Source of the DNA: Bacteroidetes Order II. bacterium
GTDB lineage: Bacteria > Bacteroidota > Rhodothermia > Rhodothermales > UBA2364
Assembly (NCBI GenBank): GCA_016788705.1
Contig: JAEUSQ010000057.1
Coordinates: forward strand, 24,564-88,563
DNA length: 64,000 nucleotides
Reading direction: 5' to 3'
The notes under the pieces: model-generated
The model's input: only the letters and a program-made list of their open reading frames with translations
What the model was told of the DNA's origin: nothing
Databases searched by the model: none
In this document: positions 46,294 through 55,963 of the stretch, one piece after another
Layout: every line of letters starts with the position of its first letter
Numbering within the stretch: the stretch's first letter is position 1
Made by a program: the position numbers and the translations under genes

Positions 46294-48342
46294 TTACGGT
46301 TTTAGCACCGTTTGCAACAAATCGGTTTGGAGCCTATCTTTTTGACGGACTGAAAAAGGTTCTATTCGTCCTTCCACGGTCCAATACAGTGGGCGGGCAT
46401 CCAATTGATCGTTGTGCGTCACTTTTCCGGCAGCAGTAGAGACTACCCAATTTTTCTGATCCAGCGTAGTCAGTTCGAGCGCAATATTGCCAGAGCCAAT
46501 TTCCCAAATACGCGCAATACCATCCATAGTGCCCGTCAGCAAGTGATCTCCATCTGGCGAAAAAGTGGCAATGGTAATCCCAGGCATCGAAAGTTGGGCT
46601 TCTTCCTCTCCGGAAGTACGCCATACTTGTGTATTTCCAAAGGTATCAACCGTCAAAAAAGTCGCACCATTGGGAGCAAAACGCACAATCGTGATGGGAT
46701 GTGCCGCTTTAATCTGGGCCGTCTGAGTACCCGTCTGCGCATCCCATACCAAAGCGGTTCCGTCTCGGCTTCCGGTTACCACCTTGGTACCATCTTCCGA
46801 GAAATCAATGTCTAAGATATTGGCTTTATGCCCTTTTAGTTTGTGACGGATCGCGCCCGATTGCACCTCTAAGATCACCGCATCCCGTTCTGAGAGGCTG
46901 GCAGCCAAGACGTCTCCCTTTCCGGAAAAGGCTATATGATTGGCCGGACTGGCCTTTTTGCCTAAGCGCCTACGGAGCATACCAGAAGCGGCTACATACA
47001 GCGAGACGGTTCCGTCTGTTTCGCCAAATGCCACCTGCGATCCATCCGGCGAAACCGCACCCGCTGCAAGTTTGAATTTATTGATCTGCCCAAAGGTTTG
47101 AATCTTTCGTCCACTACGGGTATCCCAAAGAACAGCCGTATCGTTGAGGCCGGAAACCAATACCGCGCTTCCATCAGACGAAAAATGCGCCACACCCGTA
47201 TTACCACTTCCTAATTGTACCGAGTTTGCACCGCTGGCTGCCTGCCAAGTGGTGAGCACATGATCAAGACGGAAAATCAGGGCCTTTTTCTGGTCTGGTG
47301 TAAATGCAACACCTGTAACTAAGGAATGCGGATGACCTAATTGCCCCGTCTCTTTACCCGTCTCAACCGACCAAAGCCGGACGGTTTGATCGCCCCCTGC
47401 CGTTGCGACATATCGCCCTTTAGGATCAAAAGCCACTGCCCAAATGCGTCCCGTATGTCCTTCCAATTTATGGCGTTCCACCCCATCCGACGTACGGAAA
47501 ATACGGGCCGATTTATCGCTATTTGCGGCAATCATGTATTGTCCGTCTTTAGAAAAATCCAAGGATTCCCAACCACTCCAATTAACCGAAATCGGCGCCA
47601 AGGCTTGGACGGTATCGCCCCGAACCCGCCACCGCATAATGGTTCGGTCGGCACTTGCCGAGGCAATCAAGTTTTCTGTGGGACTAAATATAGCATCCCA
47701 TACCTCAGATTTATGGCTTTTATAGGTCAGTACTTTTTGACCCGTTGCCACCTCCCACACCAGAGCGGTACCGTCTAAACTGGCCGTGACCACTTGTTTA
47801 CTGTCTTTGGAAAACGACACAGACTCTACAAAATCGGTATGGCCTTTCAGCGTATGCTGCAACGTACCGGCAGCATCCCAAATACGGGCACTTCCGTCTT
47901 CACTGGCCGAGGCAAACCGGGTTCCGTCTGGTGCAAATTCCAGATCTAATACCCCACTGCCATGCGCCTCGAAGCATTTTTCTTGTACGCCTGTTTCCAA
48001 CTTCCACGCACAGATTTTACGGTCTTCGCCACCTGTCAGCGCGGTTTTTCCATCAGGTGAGACCGCCGTTGCAATGACTGCACCCTCGTGCCCAATAAAC
48101 CGCCATATTTCTTTACGGCTACTTACATCCCAGTATCGCGCCGTATAATCGGCACTTCCTGTCAAGAGGTGCTCCCCATCGGGCGAGGCCGCCATAGAAA
48201 GGACCGCTTCGGCATGGCCCCAAGAGGTCATCAGCCGTGGCTCCGAGAGGTCAATTCCGCCAGGTGCAACCGAATCCCGATTACAGGCAGTTAGAGACAA
48301 TAACAAGAAGATAGCGACAAACAGGGTTGTTTTAGTGTACAT
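46294..48342 (-). CDS. WD40-repeat lipoprotein
   Basis: A 682-residue product with a lipoprotein signal (FLLLSLTACN, start 48342) followed by roughly 13-14 WD40-like repeats filling the rest of the protein, for example HAEAVLSMAASPDGEHLLTG and HTDFVESVSFSKDSKQVVTAS. This would form two seven-bladed propellers on the cell surface or in the periplasm. No catalytic or kinase domain is fused. Such proteins are usually scaffolds; partner unknown. It starts 82 bases upstream of tilS and may be co-transcribed. Confidence 0.88.
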   Translation of the reverse strand: MYTKTTLFVAIFLLLSLTACNRDSVAPGGIDLSEPRLMTSWGHAEAVLSMAASPDGEHLLTGSADYTARYWDVSSRKEIWRFIGHEGAVIATAVSPDGKTALTGGEDRKICAWKLETGVQEKCFEAHGSGVLDLEFAPDGTRFASASEDGSARIWDAAGTLQHTLKGHTDFVESVSFSKDSKQVVTASLDGTALVWEVATGQKVLTYKSHKSEVWDAIFSPTENLIASASADRTIMRWRVRGDTVQALAPISVNWSGWESLDFSKDGQYMIAANSDKSARIFRTSDGVERHKLEGHTGRIWAVAFDPKGRYVATAGGDQTVRLWSVETGKETGQLGHPHSLVTGVAFTPDQKKALIFRLDHVLTTWQAASGANSVQLGSGNTGVAHFSSDGSAVLVSGLNDTAVLWDTRSGRKIQTFGQINKFKLAAGAVSPDGSQVAFGETDGTVSLYVAASGMLRRRLGKKASPANHIAFSGKGDVLAASLSERDAVILEVQSGAIRHKLKGHKANILDIDFSEDGTKVVTGSRDGTALVWDAQTGTQTAQIKAAHPITIVRFAPNGATFLTVDTFGNTQVWRTSGEEEAQLSMPGITIATFSPDGDHLLTGTMDGIARIWEIGSGNIALELTTLDQKNWVVSTAAGKVTHNDQLDARPLYWTVEGRIEPFSVRQKDRLQTDLLQTVLKP

Positions 48343-48651
48343 GATGGGGTGGTTGAAGGTTTGGTTAGCGGGCATTTTACAGCGTTCTGGAAGACAATTC
48401 AAGCCCTTTTGTCACGAATTTTGGCTTGGTGATGATTTTTATGGACTTGTGGTCTATTCAGAATAAGACACTGGCTTTTTTAGACAATATTCAATTCGTA
48501 CCTTAGTCCAATTTATAGGCAAGCCCATTCCCAATAAGCGCCCATAGCGAATTCTGACCTTATTCGTGCTTTTCCACGACTATGGGTCTTGCGATCACAG
48601 CATAATGATGGTAGCTTTTATGTTCCTTATACAAACCTTACCCTCAAAACC

Positions 48652-50094
48652 ATGAATCTGATCCAAGACTTGGATGTACTGGATAACCTCGATGCCCCCA
48701 AAGTGGCCCCAGAATCAGCGGGAACGAATGGCCGCAAACTCTATTTAGAAACCTATGGCTGCCAAATGAACGTAGCGGACTCCGAGGTGGTGGCCGCTGT
48801 TTTGCAGGAGGGTGGATTTGGCCTGACGAGTGATCCCATGCAGGCGGATGTGGTTTTGCTCAACACCTGTGCCATTCGTGAGAATGCCGAGCAAAAGGTT
48901 CGTCAACGGTTAGGCGTATTACGTGCCAAAAAGCGTAAAGAAAATCCAGATTTGCTTATTGGTGTTTTGGGTTGTATGGCCGAGCGATTGCGCCATAAAC
49001 TCTTAGAAGAAGAGAAATTGGTGGATTTAGTAGTGGGGCCAGATGCCTACCGAGACCTACCACGCCTTATCGGAGAACGTGACCTCAACGGGCAGGCTGC
49101 GGTGAATGTCCAACTCTCTAAAGAAGAAACCTATGCCGATATTGCACCCGTCCGCTACGACTCGAACGGTATCTCGGCATTCGTTTCCATCATGCGAGGA
49201 TGTAACAACATGTGTTCGTTCTGTGTGGTTCCGTTCACACGCGGACGCGAACGAAGCCGACCCGTAACCAGTATCCTTGCAGAATGTGCCGATTTGTTGG
49301 AACGCGGGTATAAAGAGGTGACCGTCTTGGGGCAAAATGTCAACTCTTATCACTTCGAGCAAGATGGAACGGTGGTCTCGTTTGCAGAATTATTGTACCG
49401 CATCAGTTTGTTATCGCCAGAGTTGCGGATTCGATATTCTACCAGCCACCCTAAAGATTGCTCAGACGATCTATTGCATGTTCATGCAGAACGACATAAC
49501 ATCTGTAATTACATACATTTACCTGTACAGCATGGTAATACAGAAATGCTACGCAGAATGCGTAGAACGTATTCCAAAGAGCAGTATTTGGAATTGGTGG
49601 AAAAAGCATACCGCATTGTGCCCAATCTTTCGCTCTCTACCGACATTATTGCAGGTTTTTGTGGTGAAACCGAGGAAGAACACCGCGACACCCTTTCCTT
49701 GCTGACGAAAGTACGGTACGATCATGCCTATATGTTCATGTATTCCGAACGTCCGGGAACGTATGCTGCCCGGAAATACGAAGATGACATCCCCGAAACT
49801 GTAAAAAAACGCCGCCTTTCCGAAATCATAGACCTACAAACGAGGATTGCCGCCGAGAAAAACCGTGCCGATGTAGGCAGCCTGCAAACCATTTTGGTGG
49901 AAGGAACTTCCAAAAGACGGACAGACCAGCTCTTTGGCCGAACCGATGCGAATAAGGTGGTGATCTTCGATGCACACGACTATCAACCCGGACAGTACGT
50001 TCAAGTGCGCATCACGGGAAGTACCTCGGCCACTCTTTTGGGCGAGCCATTAGGCGTAACCACCCTCGCCGAGTCTGTCTTGCAAGTGGTATAA
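48652..50094 (+). CDS. miaB: tRNA-2-methylthio-N6-dimethylallyladenosine synthase
   Basis: MiaB is a radical-SAM methylthiotransferase that modifies A37 of tRNAs reading UNN codons. The 480-residue protein (start 48652) begins with the N-terminal UPF0004 domain carrying three cluster cysteines ([32 protein letters not shown]). The radical-SAM cysteines follow in [20 protein letters not shown], and a C-terminal TRAM domain (about 415-480) binds tRNA. Length and order match the family exactly. It is divergent from the WD40 lipoprotein gene. Confidence 0.97.
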   Translation: MNLIQDLDVLDNLDAPKVAPESAGTNGRKLYLETYGCQMNVADSEVVAAVLQEGGFGLTSDPMQADVVLLNTCAIRENAEQKVRQRLGVLRAKKRKENPDLLIGVLGCMAERLRHKLLEEEKLVDLVVGPDAYRDLPRLIGERDLNGQAAVNVQLSKEETYADIAPVRYDSNGISAFVSIMRGCNNMCSFCVVPFTRGRERSRPVTSILAECADLLERGYKEVTVLGQNVNSYHFEQDGTVVSFAELLYRISLLSPELRIRYSTSHPKDCSDDLLHVHAERHNICNYIHLPVQHGNTEMLRRMRRTYSKEQYLELVEKAYRIVPNLSLSTDIIAGFCGETEEEHRDTLSLLTKVRYDHAYMFMYSERPGTYAARKYEDDIPETVKKRRLSEIIDLQTRIAAEKNRADVGSLQTILVEGTSKRRTDQLFGRTDANKVVIFDAHDYQPGQYVQVRITGSTSATLLGEPLGVTTLAESVLQVV

Positions 50095-50188
50095 GGCAGC
50101 CCCTCAACAAGATTCGGCTGTCAGTAAGTTCCCAAACCTTTCGTACCTCTACTTTGATGGCTGCTCTCGGTGTTGGACTTCATGCACC

Positions 50189-51175
50189 TTAGACCCGCAT
50201 GAATCCTACAGCCTCCCGCACTTTTACCATATGGGCTTCGGCGGCTTGGGTAGCATTCCGTGCCCCTTCACGGAGTACATCACGTACAAAATCCGGATTT
50301 TGGGCTAAGTCTCGGCGTTTTTCACGCGCTTCGCCAAAATAGTCGTTCATCAGCCCCAAGAGTTCTTTTTTTGCATGGCCATAGCCATAGCCACCCGCCC
50401 GATACGCTGCGGCAATTTCTTCCTGCTTTTCTGGAGAAGCAAACAACCGGATCATGGCAAAAACGTTGTCCGTTTCGGGGTTTTTAGGATCTTCCAGCGG
50501 TGTGGAATCCGTAACAATACTCATCACTTTCTTTTTGAGTACGTTCCCTTCGTCAAAAATACCAATGGTGTTCCCATAGCTTTTAGACATCTTTCGACTA
50601 TCCAGTCCGGGCACAACCGCCACATCTTCCAAAATATAGGCCTCCGGCATCGGGAAAATTGGGTTTTCGGGCGCAAACATCCGATTAAAACGTTCTGCCG
50701 TGTCACGACAAATTTCAATGTTTTGCTTTTGGTCTTGCCCAACAGGAACCAGCGTGCCACCATATATCAAAATGTCCGCTGCCTGCAAAATAGGATAGGT
50801 AAATAACCCTGCATTAGGGGAAAGACCATTGGCAATTTTATCTTTATAAGCCACCCCCTTCTCTAAGAGCGAAACAGGGGTAAGACACAAGAATATCCAA
50901 GTCAATTCACCCAATTGTGGTACATCGGATTGTAGAAATAAGTTTGCTTTGGCCGGATCTAAGCCCAAGGCCAGATAATCCAAGGCCACGTCAAAGCTAT
51001 ATTGTGCCAATTCCTCACGGTTGTTTACCGTTGTAAGGGCATGGTAGTTCACAATAAAAAAATAGCCACCATACTGATTGCCCAAAGCAATGTTTTGGCG
51101 GAGCGCACCAAAATAATTCCCAATGTGCAAAATGCCACTTGGCTGAATTCCGGATGTTAGAACGGGGGTTTTCAT
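50189..51175 (-). CDS. trpS: Tryptophan-tRNA ligase
   Basis: The 328-residue class I synthetase has SGIQPSGILHIGNYFGAL with the HIGH-like HIGN near residue 17, and GLDSRKMSKSYGNTIGIF with KMSKS. The start at 51175 (MKTPVLTSG) is favoured over an upstream in-frame ATG because it aligns with family N-termini. Length is normal. It is convergent with miaB and is 91 bases downstream of the CaCA antiporter gene. Confidence 0.97.
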   Translation of the reverse strand: MKTPVLTSGIQPSGILHIGNYFGALRQNIALGNQYGGYFFIVNYHALTTVNNREELAQYSFDVALDYLALGLDPAKANLFLQSDVPQLGELTWIFLCLTPVSLLEKGVAYKDKIANGLSPNAGLFTYPILQAADILIYGGTLVPVGQDQKQNIEICRDTAERFNRMFAPENPIFPMPEAYILEDVAVVPGLDSRKMSKSYGNTIGIFDEGNVLKKKVMSIVTDSTPLEDPKNPETDNVFAMIRLFASPEKQEEIAAAYRAGGYGYGHAKKELLGLMNDYFGEAREKRRDLAQNPDFVRDVLREGARNATQAAEAHMVKVREAVGFMRV

Positions 51176-51266
51176 ACAGTTTTTCGTAAAATAAACCATT
51201 ACCCCAAACAGGTCTGGAGAAAGAAAGATTTCTCACCAATGGTCTAATTCTTTATAAAATAATGCC

Positions 51267-52355
51267 TTAAGACGCCTCGGTACGCCGTTCTTTGATACCA
51301 CCTACCAAATACCAGACCAAGGTCAGTACCGTAAAAGGCAACACGAAATACCACATGGCGGTGCTGAAGGTGGAAAGGGCATCGTGCTTGGTGTGTGCCA
51401 AAACCAGATAAAGCGTATAGGCAATATAATAAAAGAAGAACAAGGCTCCCCTAAAACGGGTAATCTCCAAGCCTTTGAAGAAAATAGGGAAGCAAGCGAC
51501 CGAAATCGCAAGCATCACTGGTATATCAAAGGCGATAGCCGCATTGGAAACATTGATGGGTTGTGGTGAAACCAAGCCAGAAATCCCCAAAACAGTTAGG
51601 ATGTTGAAGATATTACTGCCAACCACGTTTCCGACGGCAATGTCGCGCTCCCTTTTTAAGGCTGCAGCAACCGACGTGGCGACTTCCGGCAAAGAGGTTC
51701 CAATGGCCACAATGGTCAGGCCGATGATCAACTCCGAGACCCCCAGTGTACGGGCAATGGTAACCGCCGAGTCCACCAACCAGTTAGAACCCAAAACCAG
51801 CATCACCAATCCCAAAACAATCCACCCTATATTAACCGCCGTCCCTGTTCGTGGGGCTTGCGATAACTCCGCCTCAAACTCTTGTTCTAAGGCACTTCTT
51901 TTCTCTTTTCGGCTTAGGTAAATCTGAAACCACGTATAGAAGAATGCACCAAGTGCCAAAATACCTGCTTCCCATTTGGCCAATTGCCCATCTAACACAA
52001 ATAGGAAAAATAAAAAAGCCGTAGAGATCATCACGGGCACATCAATCCGAATGAGTTGTGTGTGTACGACCAATGGAACAATAATGGCAGACAAACCCAA
52101 TATAAACAAAATGTTAAAGATATTACTTCCTACCACATTTCCCACGCCTAAGTCGGCCTGTCCCGCCCACGCCGCTTGGGTACTAACTGCCAACTCTGGT
52201 GCGCTAGTTCCATAAGAGACCACCGTAAGACCAATAATAATGGGCGAAATCCCCAAGGCAAGCGCCAAACGGGAGGCGCCTTTTACCAATGCGTCTGCGC
52301 CCAGTACCAAGAGGACCAAGCCGCCAATCAAAAACAAAAAAGTAAAAACCGTCAT
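51267..52355 (-). CDS. Ca2+/Na+ antiporter of the CaCA superfamily (YrbG-like)
   Basis: The 362-residue membrane protein consists of two inverted repeats of about five helices each. Each carries an alpha motif, LTVVSYGTSAPELAVSTQAA and LTIVAIGTSLPEVATSVAAA, with the acidic residues that bind cation, followed by GVGNVVGSNIFNILFILG and AVGNVVGSNIFNILTVLG. A charged cytoplasmic loop (SRKEKRSALEQEFEAEL) separates the halves. It exchanges Na+ or H+ for Ca2+; the true counter-ion is unknown. Confidence 0.94.
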   Translation of the reverse strand: MTVFTFLFLIGGLVLLVLGADALVKGASRLALALGISPIIIGLTVVSYGTSAPELAVSTQAAWAGQADLGVGNVVGSNIFNILFILGLSAIIVPLVVHTQLIRIDVPVMISTAFLFFLFVLDGQLAKWEAGILALGAFFYTWFQIYLSRKEKRSALEQEFEAELSQAPRTGTAVNIGWIVLGLVMLVLGSNWLVDSAVTIARTLGVSELIIGLTIVAIGTSLPEVATSVAAALKRERDIAVGNVVGSNIFNILTVLGISGLVSPQPINVSNAAIAFDIPVMLAISVACFPIFFKGLEITRFRGALFFFYYIAYTLYLVLAHTKHDALSTFSTAMWYFVLPFTVLTLVWYLVGGIKERRTEAS

Positions 52356-52504
52356 AGAAAATAAAGGGTTAATGGACTACCTAAACGCCCTTTATACGCA
52401 CCTCGAGTGTGGGAGGTGCCATCTAAGCGTAGGTTTCAAAAACATCGCGAAAACGCAAAGAACAGGAAGTTGGACGACAAAGACGGGGCCATAAAAATAT
52501 AAAA

Positions 52505-52601
<97 letters not shown>

Positions 52602-52747
52602 TACCCGAATCTTTTTACTTGCACTTCATAAACATGAACGAATGTAAAAAGAAAACTCAAAACTGATTAGAAAGACAAGATATACATTTTACCCATCAAC
52701 AACCAAGGCTAAATTACGAAATGGCGTTGAATTGATGGCGTTAAGGA

Positions 52748-54229
52748 TTATTTTTGTTTTAAAATGGCTTGTAGGTCTTGCGGGCGCCGAAGCCCTACCA
52801 CAAAAGCCATAAGGAAAATAACAGGAAAACAGAGCAATGATTTGAGGATGACCGACAAAAAGAGGTTGGGGATCACAATGATTTTGTCCACTATGGTGTA
52901 GCCTATCCAGGCAATGGTGCACAACAAAAACCATCTCGCATAAGGGAAAGAGATGTTTAGTTTTATTTTAGAATATACAGCAAATCCAATAAAAATCAAG
53001 ATAAAGGCAACGGTAGTGGCATAAGCAGCCCCCATCATGCCCCAAATAGGTAACCACCATAAATTCAGCAAAATGTTGATCAGTGCCGCAAGGGCTGTCC
53101 ATACCCCCATAAAAACAGTTTTTGATTGTACTGCCAACCCTGCAACGACGATCCAGCCAAGTCCATAAAAGACATTTGAGGCCGCTACCCAAGGAATGAT
53201 GGCACTTCCGCTATAATAGGCTGGTGTAGAGAAAACGTGTAGCAGTTCCGTCCGCATAACAGAAAGTCCAAGCCAAAGCGTTGCTCCCGCAAAAGTAACA
53301 TAGAGCAACATCCGACGATAGACCTCATTTCGGCTGGCGTCGTCGGCTTTGTCGTAAAGAGCGGGTTGCCATGCCTGTAAGAAGGGGCCCACCAAGATCA
53401 TACTTGGAATCATCCCAAATTTATAAGATATCTCGTAGATGCCATTCAGGTTGCCGGATGGGTCTATCAGGGCAGTAATCATATACCGATCTGCGAAATT
53501 CAGGATGGGGTAAGCCATTGCGGCCAAGGTAATGGGAAGGCCATAGCGCAGCATCTTACGCAAGACGCCTAAGTCTAACTGAAACCGTAAATAAGGACGG
53601 GCAAACCATCCGGCAACCACCAACACAGGTAAGAGCAAAAGTAGTCGGGTTGCCAATATCGCCGAAACACCTGTCTTAAACCAATACAGCAACACAAAAT
53701 TAAGTCCTACAAAGAGGGCTGTACCTATGAAGTTGGCGGTTTCGAGGGAGAGGGCCTTTCGGTCTGCGCGTAGATAATTTACCGATAAGCTTTGAAGATT
53801 CCGTAGAAATAAACTTACCATCATCCAAGCGAAAGCCAGTCCTTGCAAAGGGTGCGCCGTATTGAGGATCAGGGGAGCCGTTTGTTCGGAAAAAAGAACC
53901 AAGGCACCAATACCCATTGTACTAATGAACACCATGAACCACATGCTGGTAGAAAAGAGGCGGGTAAGGGCCTCCGGATCTGGTTCTTGTTTAAATTGCC
54001 AGACGAACGCTTGTCCTTGACCCAGAATAAGGAATGCAATCAAGAATTGTTCGGTGGTATCCATTAAGCCAATGAGGCCTGTATCGGTAGTCGGAAGCAG
54101 GTGCGAGTATAACGGAACCAAGGAAAGAAGCAAAAATTTATTCAAAAACGTCCCGATGCTGTGGATGCTACTGGTCTTGAAGATGTCCAGAATCCGAGAG
54201 GTCGGTTCCGGAGTAGGGGTATTAGACAT
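52748..54229 (-). CDS. Polysaccharide flippase (MOP/Wzx-like)
   Basis: A 493-residue membrane protein with about 14 hydrophobic segments and the MVF/PST pattern of O-antigen-type flippases (LNKFLLLSLVPLYSHLLPTTDTG at the N-terminus, VNYLRADRKALSLETANFIG in the middle). It would carry lipid-linked glycan units across the inner membrane. Start at 54229 (MSNTPTPEP) avoids overlap with wecB; an ATG at 54241 is in frame and overlaps wecB by 20 bases. No polymerase or ligase is seen next to it. Confidence 0.87.
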   Translation of the reverse strand: MSNTPTPEPTSRILDIFKTSSIHSIGTFLNKFLLLSLVPLYSHLLPTTDTGLIGLMDTTEQFLIAFLILGQGQAFVWQFKQEPDPEALTRLFSTSMWFMVFISTMGIGALVLFSEQTAPLILNTAHPLQGLAFAWMMVSLFLRNLQSLSVNYLRADRKALSLETANFIGTALFVGLNFVLLYWFKTGVSAILATRLLLLLPVLVVAGWFARPYLRFQLDLGVLRKMLRYGLPITLAAMAYPILNFADRYMITALIDPSGNLNGIYEISYKFGMIPSMILVGPFLQAWQPALYDKADDASRNEVYRRMLLYVTFAGATLWLGLSVMRTELLHVFSTPAYYSGSAIIPWVAASNVFYGLGWIVVAGLAVQSKTVFMGVWTALAALINILLNLWWLPIWGMMGAAYATTVAFILIFIGFAVYSKIKLNISFPYARWFLLCTIAWIGYTIVDKIIVIPNLFLSVILKSLLCFPVIFLMAFVVGLRRPQDLQAILKQK

Positions 54230-55298
54230 GGGCCAACTCATCTAAGAGTGTTTGGGCAATGAGGGTACTGGCCCCAACCCCACCTATCGTACCAAAATGC
54301 GGACGACCTCCTCTTGGGAGGGTTTGAACCATCTCAGGCAAGTCCTTCAAACGATTTCCAGACAACTGATTCCAGCCGTTTGAGAGGGTCTCTGGCCATT
54401 CGGTTTCGTTCCTCAGTGTGATACACGGTACCCCCAACCAATAGGCCTCTTTTTGCAATCCGCCAGAGTCGGTTAAAACCATTTTCGCATGACGAACCAA
54501 GGCCATCATGTCTAAATAACCTAATGGCGGCAGCGGATGCAGATTGGGGGGGAGGGTGCGAGAAGCCAAAAAATGGCGGGTACGGGGGTGAACGGGCCAA
54601 GCCACAGGCTGGTCTATGCGGGCAATGGCTCTCAGAATGGCCTCGAACTGGTCAGGGTCATCGGTGTTTTCGGCGCGGTGGATGGTGAGGACGGCATAGG
54701 ATTGGGGCTTCAGCACCGAAAAGACAGGAGGGAAGTGCTCTTTAACCTGCTCACCAAAAAAAACCGTGGCGTCGTGCATCACATCGCCACAAAGAAAAAC
54801 ACCATGGTGTTTGCCCTCGTTTTTGAGGTGCTCTACGGCGGTCTCGGTAGGGCAAAAACACCAAGTGGCCAACGTGTCTGTCAAGATACGGTTGGTTTCT
54901 TCAGGCATGTTACGGTTAAAACTCCGCAGTCCCGCTTCTATATGAATGATGGGTAACCTGAGTTTGGCGGCTACCAGCGCACCACTTAGTGTACTGTTGG
55001 TGTCTCCATAAACCAAAACCGCATCTGGAAGGGTCTTTTGTGCCAATAGCCACGCTTCTAACCGGATCATCATGGTCCCAATTTGCCATGCATGAAGACC
55101 GCTACCCACGCCAAGATTCGCCACTGGTTGCGGCATCTGGAGTTCTTCAAAGAACGAACGATCTAATGCCGTATCGTAGTGCTGACCCGTATGGACGATA
55201 GATTCTTGCAGGCCCACTTTACGAAGAGCCTTGCTGACCATCGTAGCTTTTACAAATTGGGGCCGCGTGCCCAGTACAGTGCAAATATGACGAGACAA
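54222..55298 (-). CDS. wecB: UDP-N-acetylglucosamine 2-epimerase (non-hydrolysing)
   Basis: The enzyme converts UDP-GlcNAc to UDP-ManNAc for surface glycans. The 358-residue protein shows VLGTRPQFVKATMVSKAL, IVHTGQHYDTAL, VYGDTNSTLSGALVAAKL, HIEAGLRSFNRNMPEETNR and VLTDSGGLQKEAYWLG, which are typical family contacts, and the substrate-binding histidine in TIHRAENTDD. Its stop overlaps the flippase start region, so both belong to one surface-polysaccharide unit. Confidence 0.93.
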   Translation of the reverse strand: MSRHICTVLGTRPQFVKATMVSKALRKVGLQESIVHTGQHYDTALDRSFFEELQMPQPVANLGVGSGLHAWQIGTMMIRLEAWLLAQKTLPDAVLVYGDTNSTLSGALVAAKLRLPIIHIEAGLRSFNRNMPEETNRILTDTLATWCFCPTETAVEHLKNEGKHHGVFLCGDVMHDATVFFGEQVKEHFPPVFSVLKPQSYAVLTIHRAENTDDPDQFEAILRAIARIDQPVAWPVHPRTRHFLASRTLPPNLHPLPPLGYLDMMALVRHAKMVLTDSGGLQKEAYWLGVPCITLRNETEWPETLSNGWNQLSGNRLKDLPEMVQTLPRGGRPHFGTIGGVGASTLIAQTLLDELAHV

Positions 55299-55580
55299 GT
55301 TTGTTTTGCGGGTTTAGTGTAACAACATGCTGCTCCCACCCGTGTTGGTGGTCATTGTGAATTTAGTCAAAGTCCAAAGGACATACCAAAAAAGCAAGTC
55401 TATATAAAAAAATTCCTTTTTTTGTTCGACAAAAAAGAAAAGGTCTTGTATTTATTCAAAGTTCTTTATAATTTGGTAACATTGAGGTAACAATTTAATA
55501 ACATTAATCGTTAATAGCTCAAATCTTTACGTCCACAAGTGTTCGTGTTTGTATTTAATCCATCTTAGACCCTGACTATC

Positions 55581-55880
55581 ATGAAAACCATTACCCGCCC
55601 CATCCGCACTTTTATGGATGAACTCGACAAGATGTATCCCTTCTTGCTCCCCATTTTTAGTATTCTTTTTTGGATGATTTCTGTGGTGATGGTCACGAAA
55701 TTGTTTGCGGGCGAGCCACGCGGTCATGTGGCCATGATGCTGGTTGGTGTCCTGTGTGCGTTTTATCTGCACCTATCTCATGAAAAAAGCCGCTGGTGTC
55801 ATGTCCTCTTCTGGTCGTATTTGGGTATTTCGGCCCTATACACCATTGGTCTGGGGGTCTATTGGGTAAATCATATATGA
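55581..55880 (+). CDS. Small membrane protein of unknown function
   Basis: I do not recognise this 99-residue product. It has three hydrophobic segments (FLLPIFSILFWMISVVMVTK, HVAMMLVGVLCAFYLHL and VLFWSYLGISALYTIGLGVYW) and a basic N-terminus, so it is an inner-membrane protein with about three helices. It stands alone between minus-strand genes, 282 bases from wecB. The upstream region is AT-rich and probably holds its promoter. A real gene is likely from its composition and isolation. Confidence 0.7.
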   Translation: MKTITRPIRTFMDELDKMYPFLLPIFSILFWMISVVMVTKLFAGEPRGHVAMMLVGVLCAFYLHLSHEKSRWCHVLFWSYLGISALYTIGLGVYWVNHI

Positions 55881-55963
55881 ACTGCTGTGCTACGTTGCAA
55901 TATCCAGCCTTTCTCTATCAAAAACCTCCCCATTAGTTTGGAGCAACTTTTAGACCATCCGTT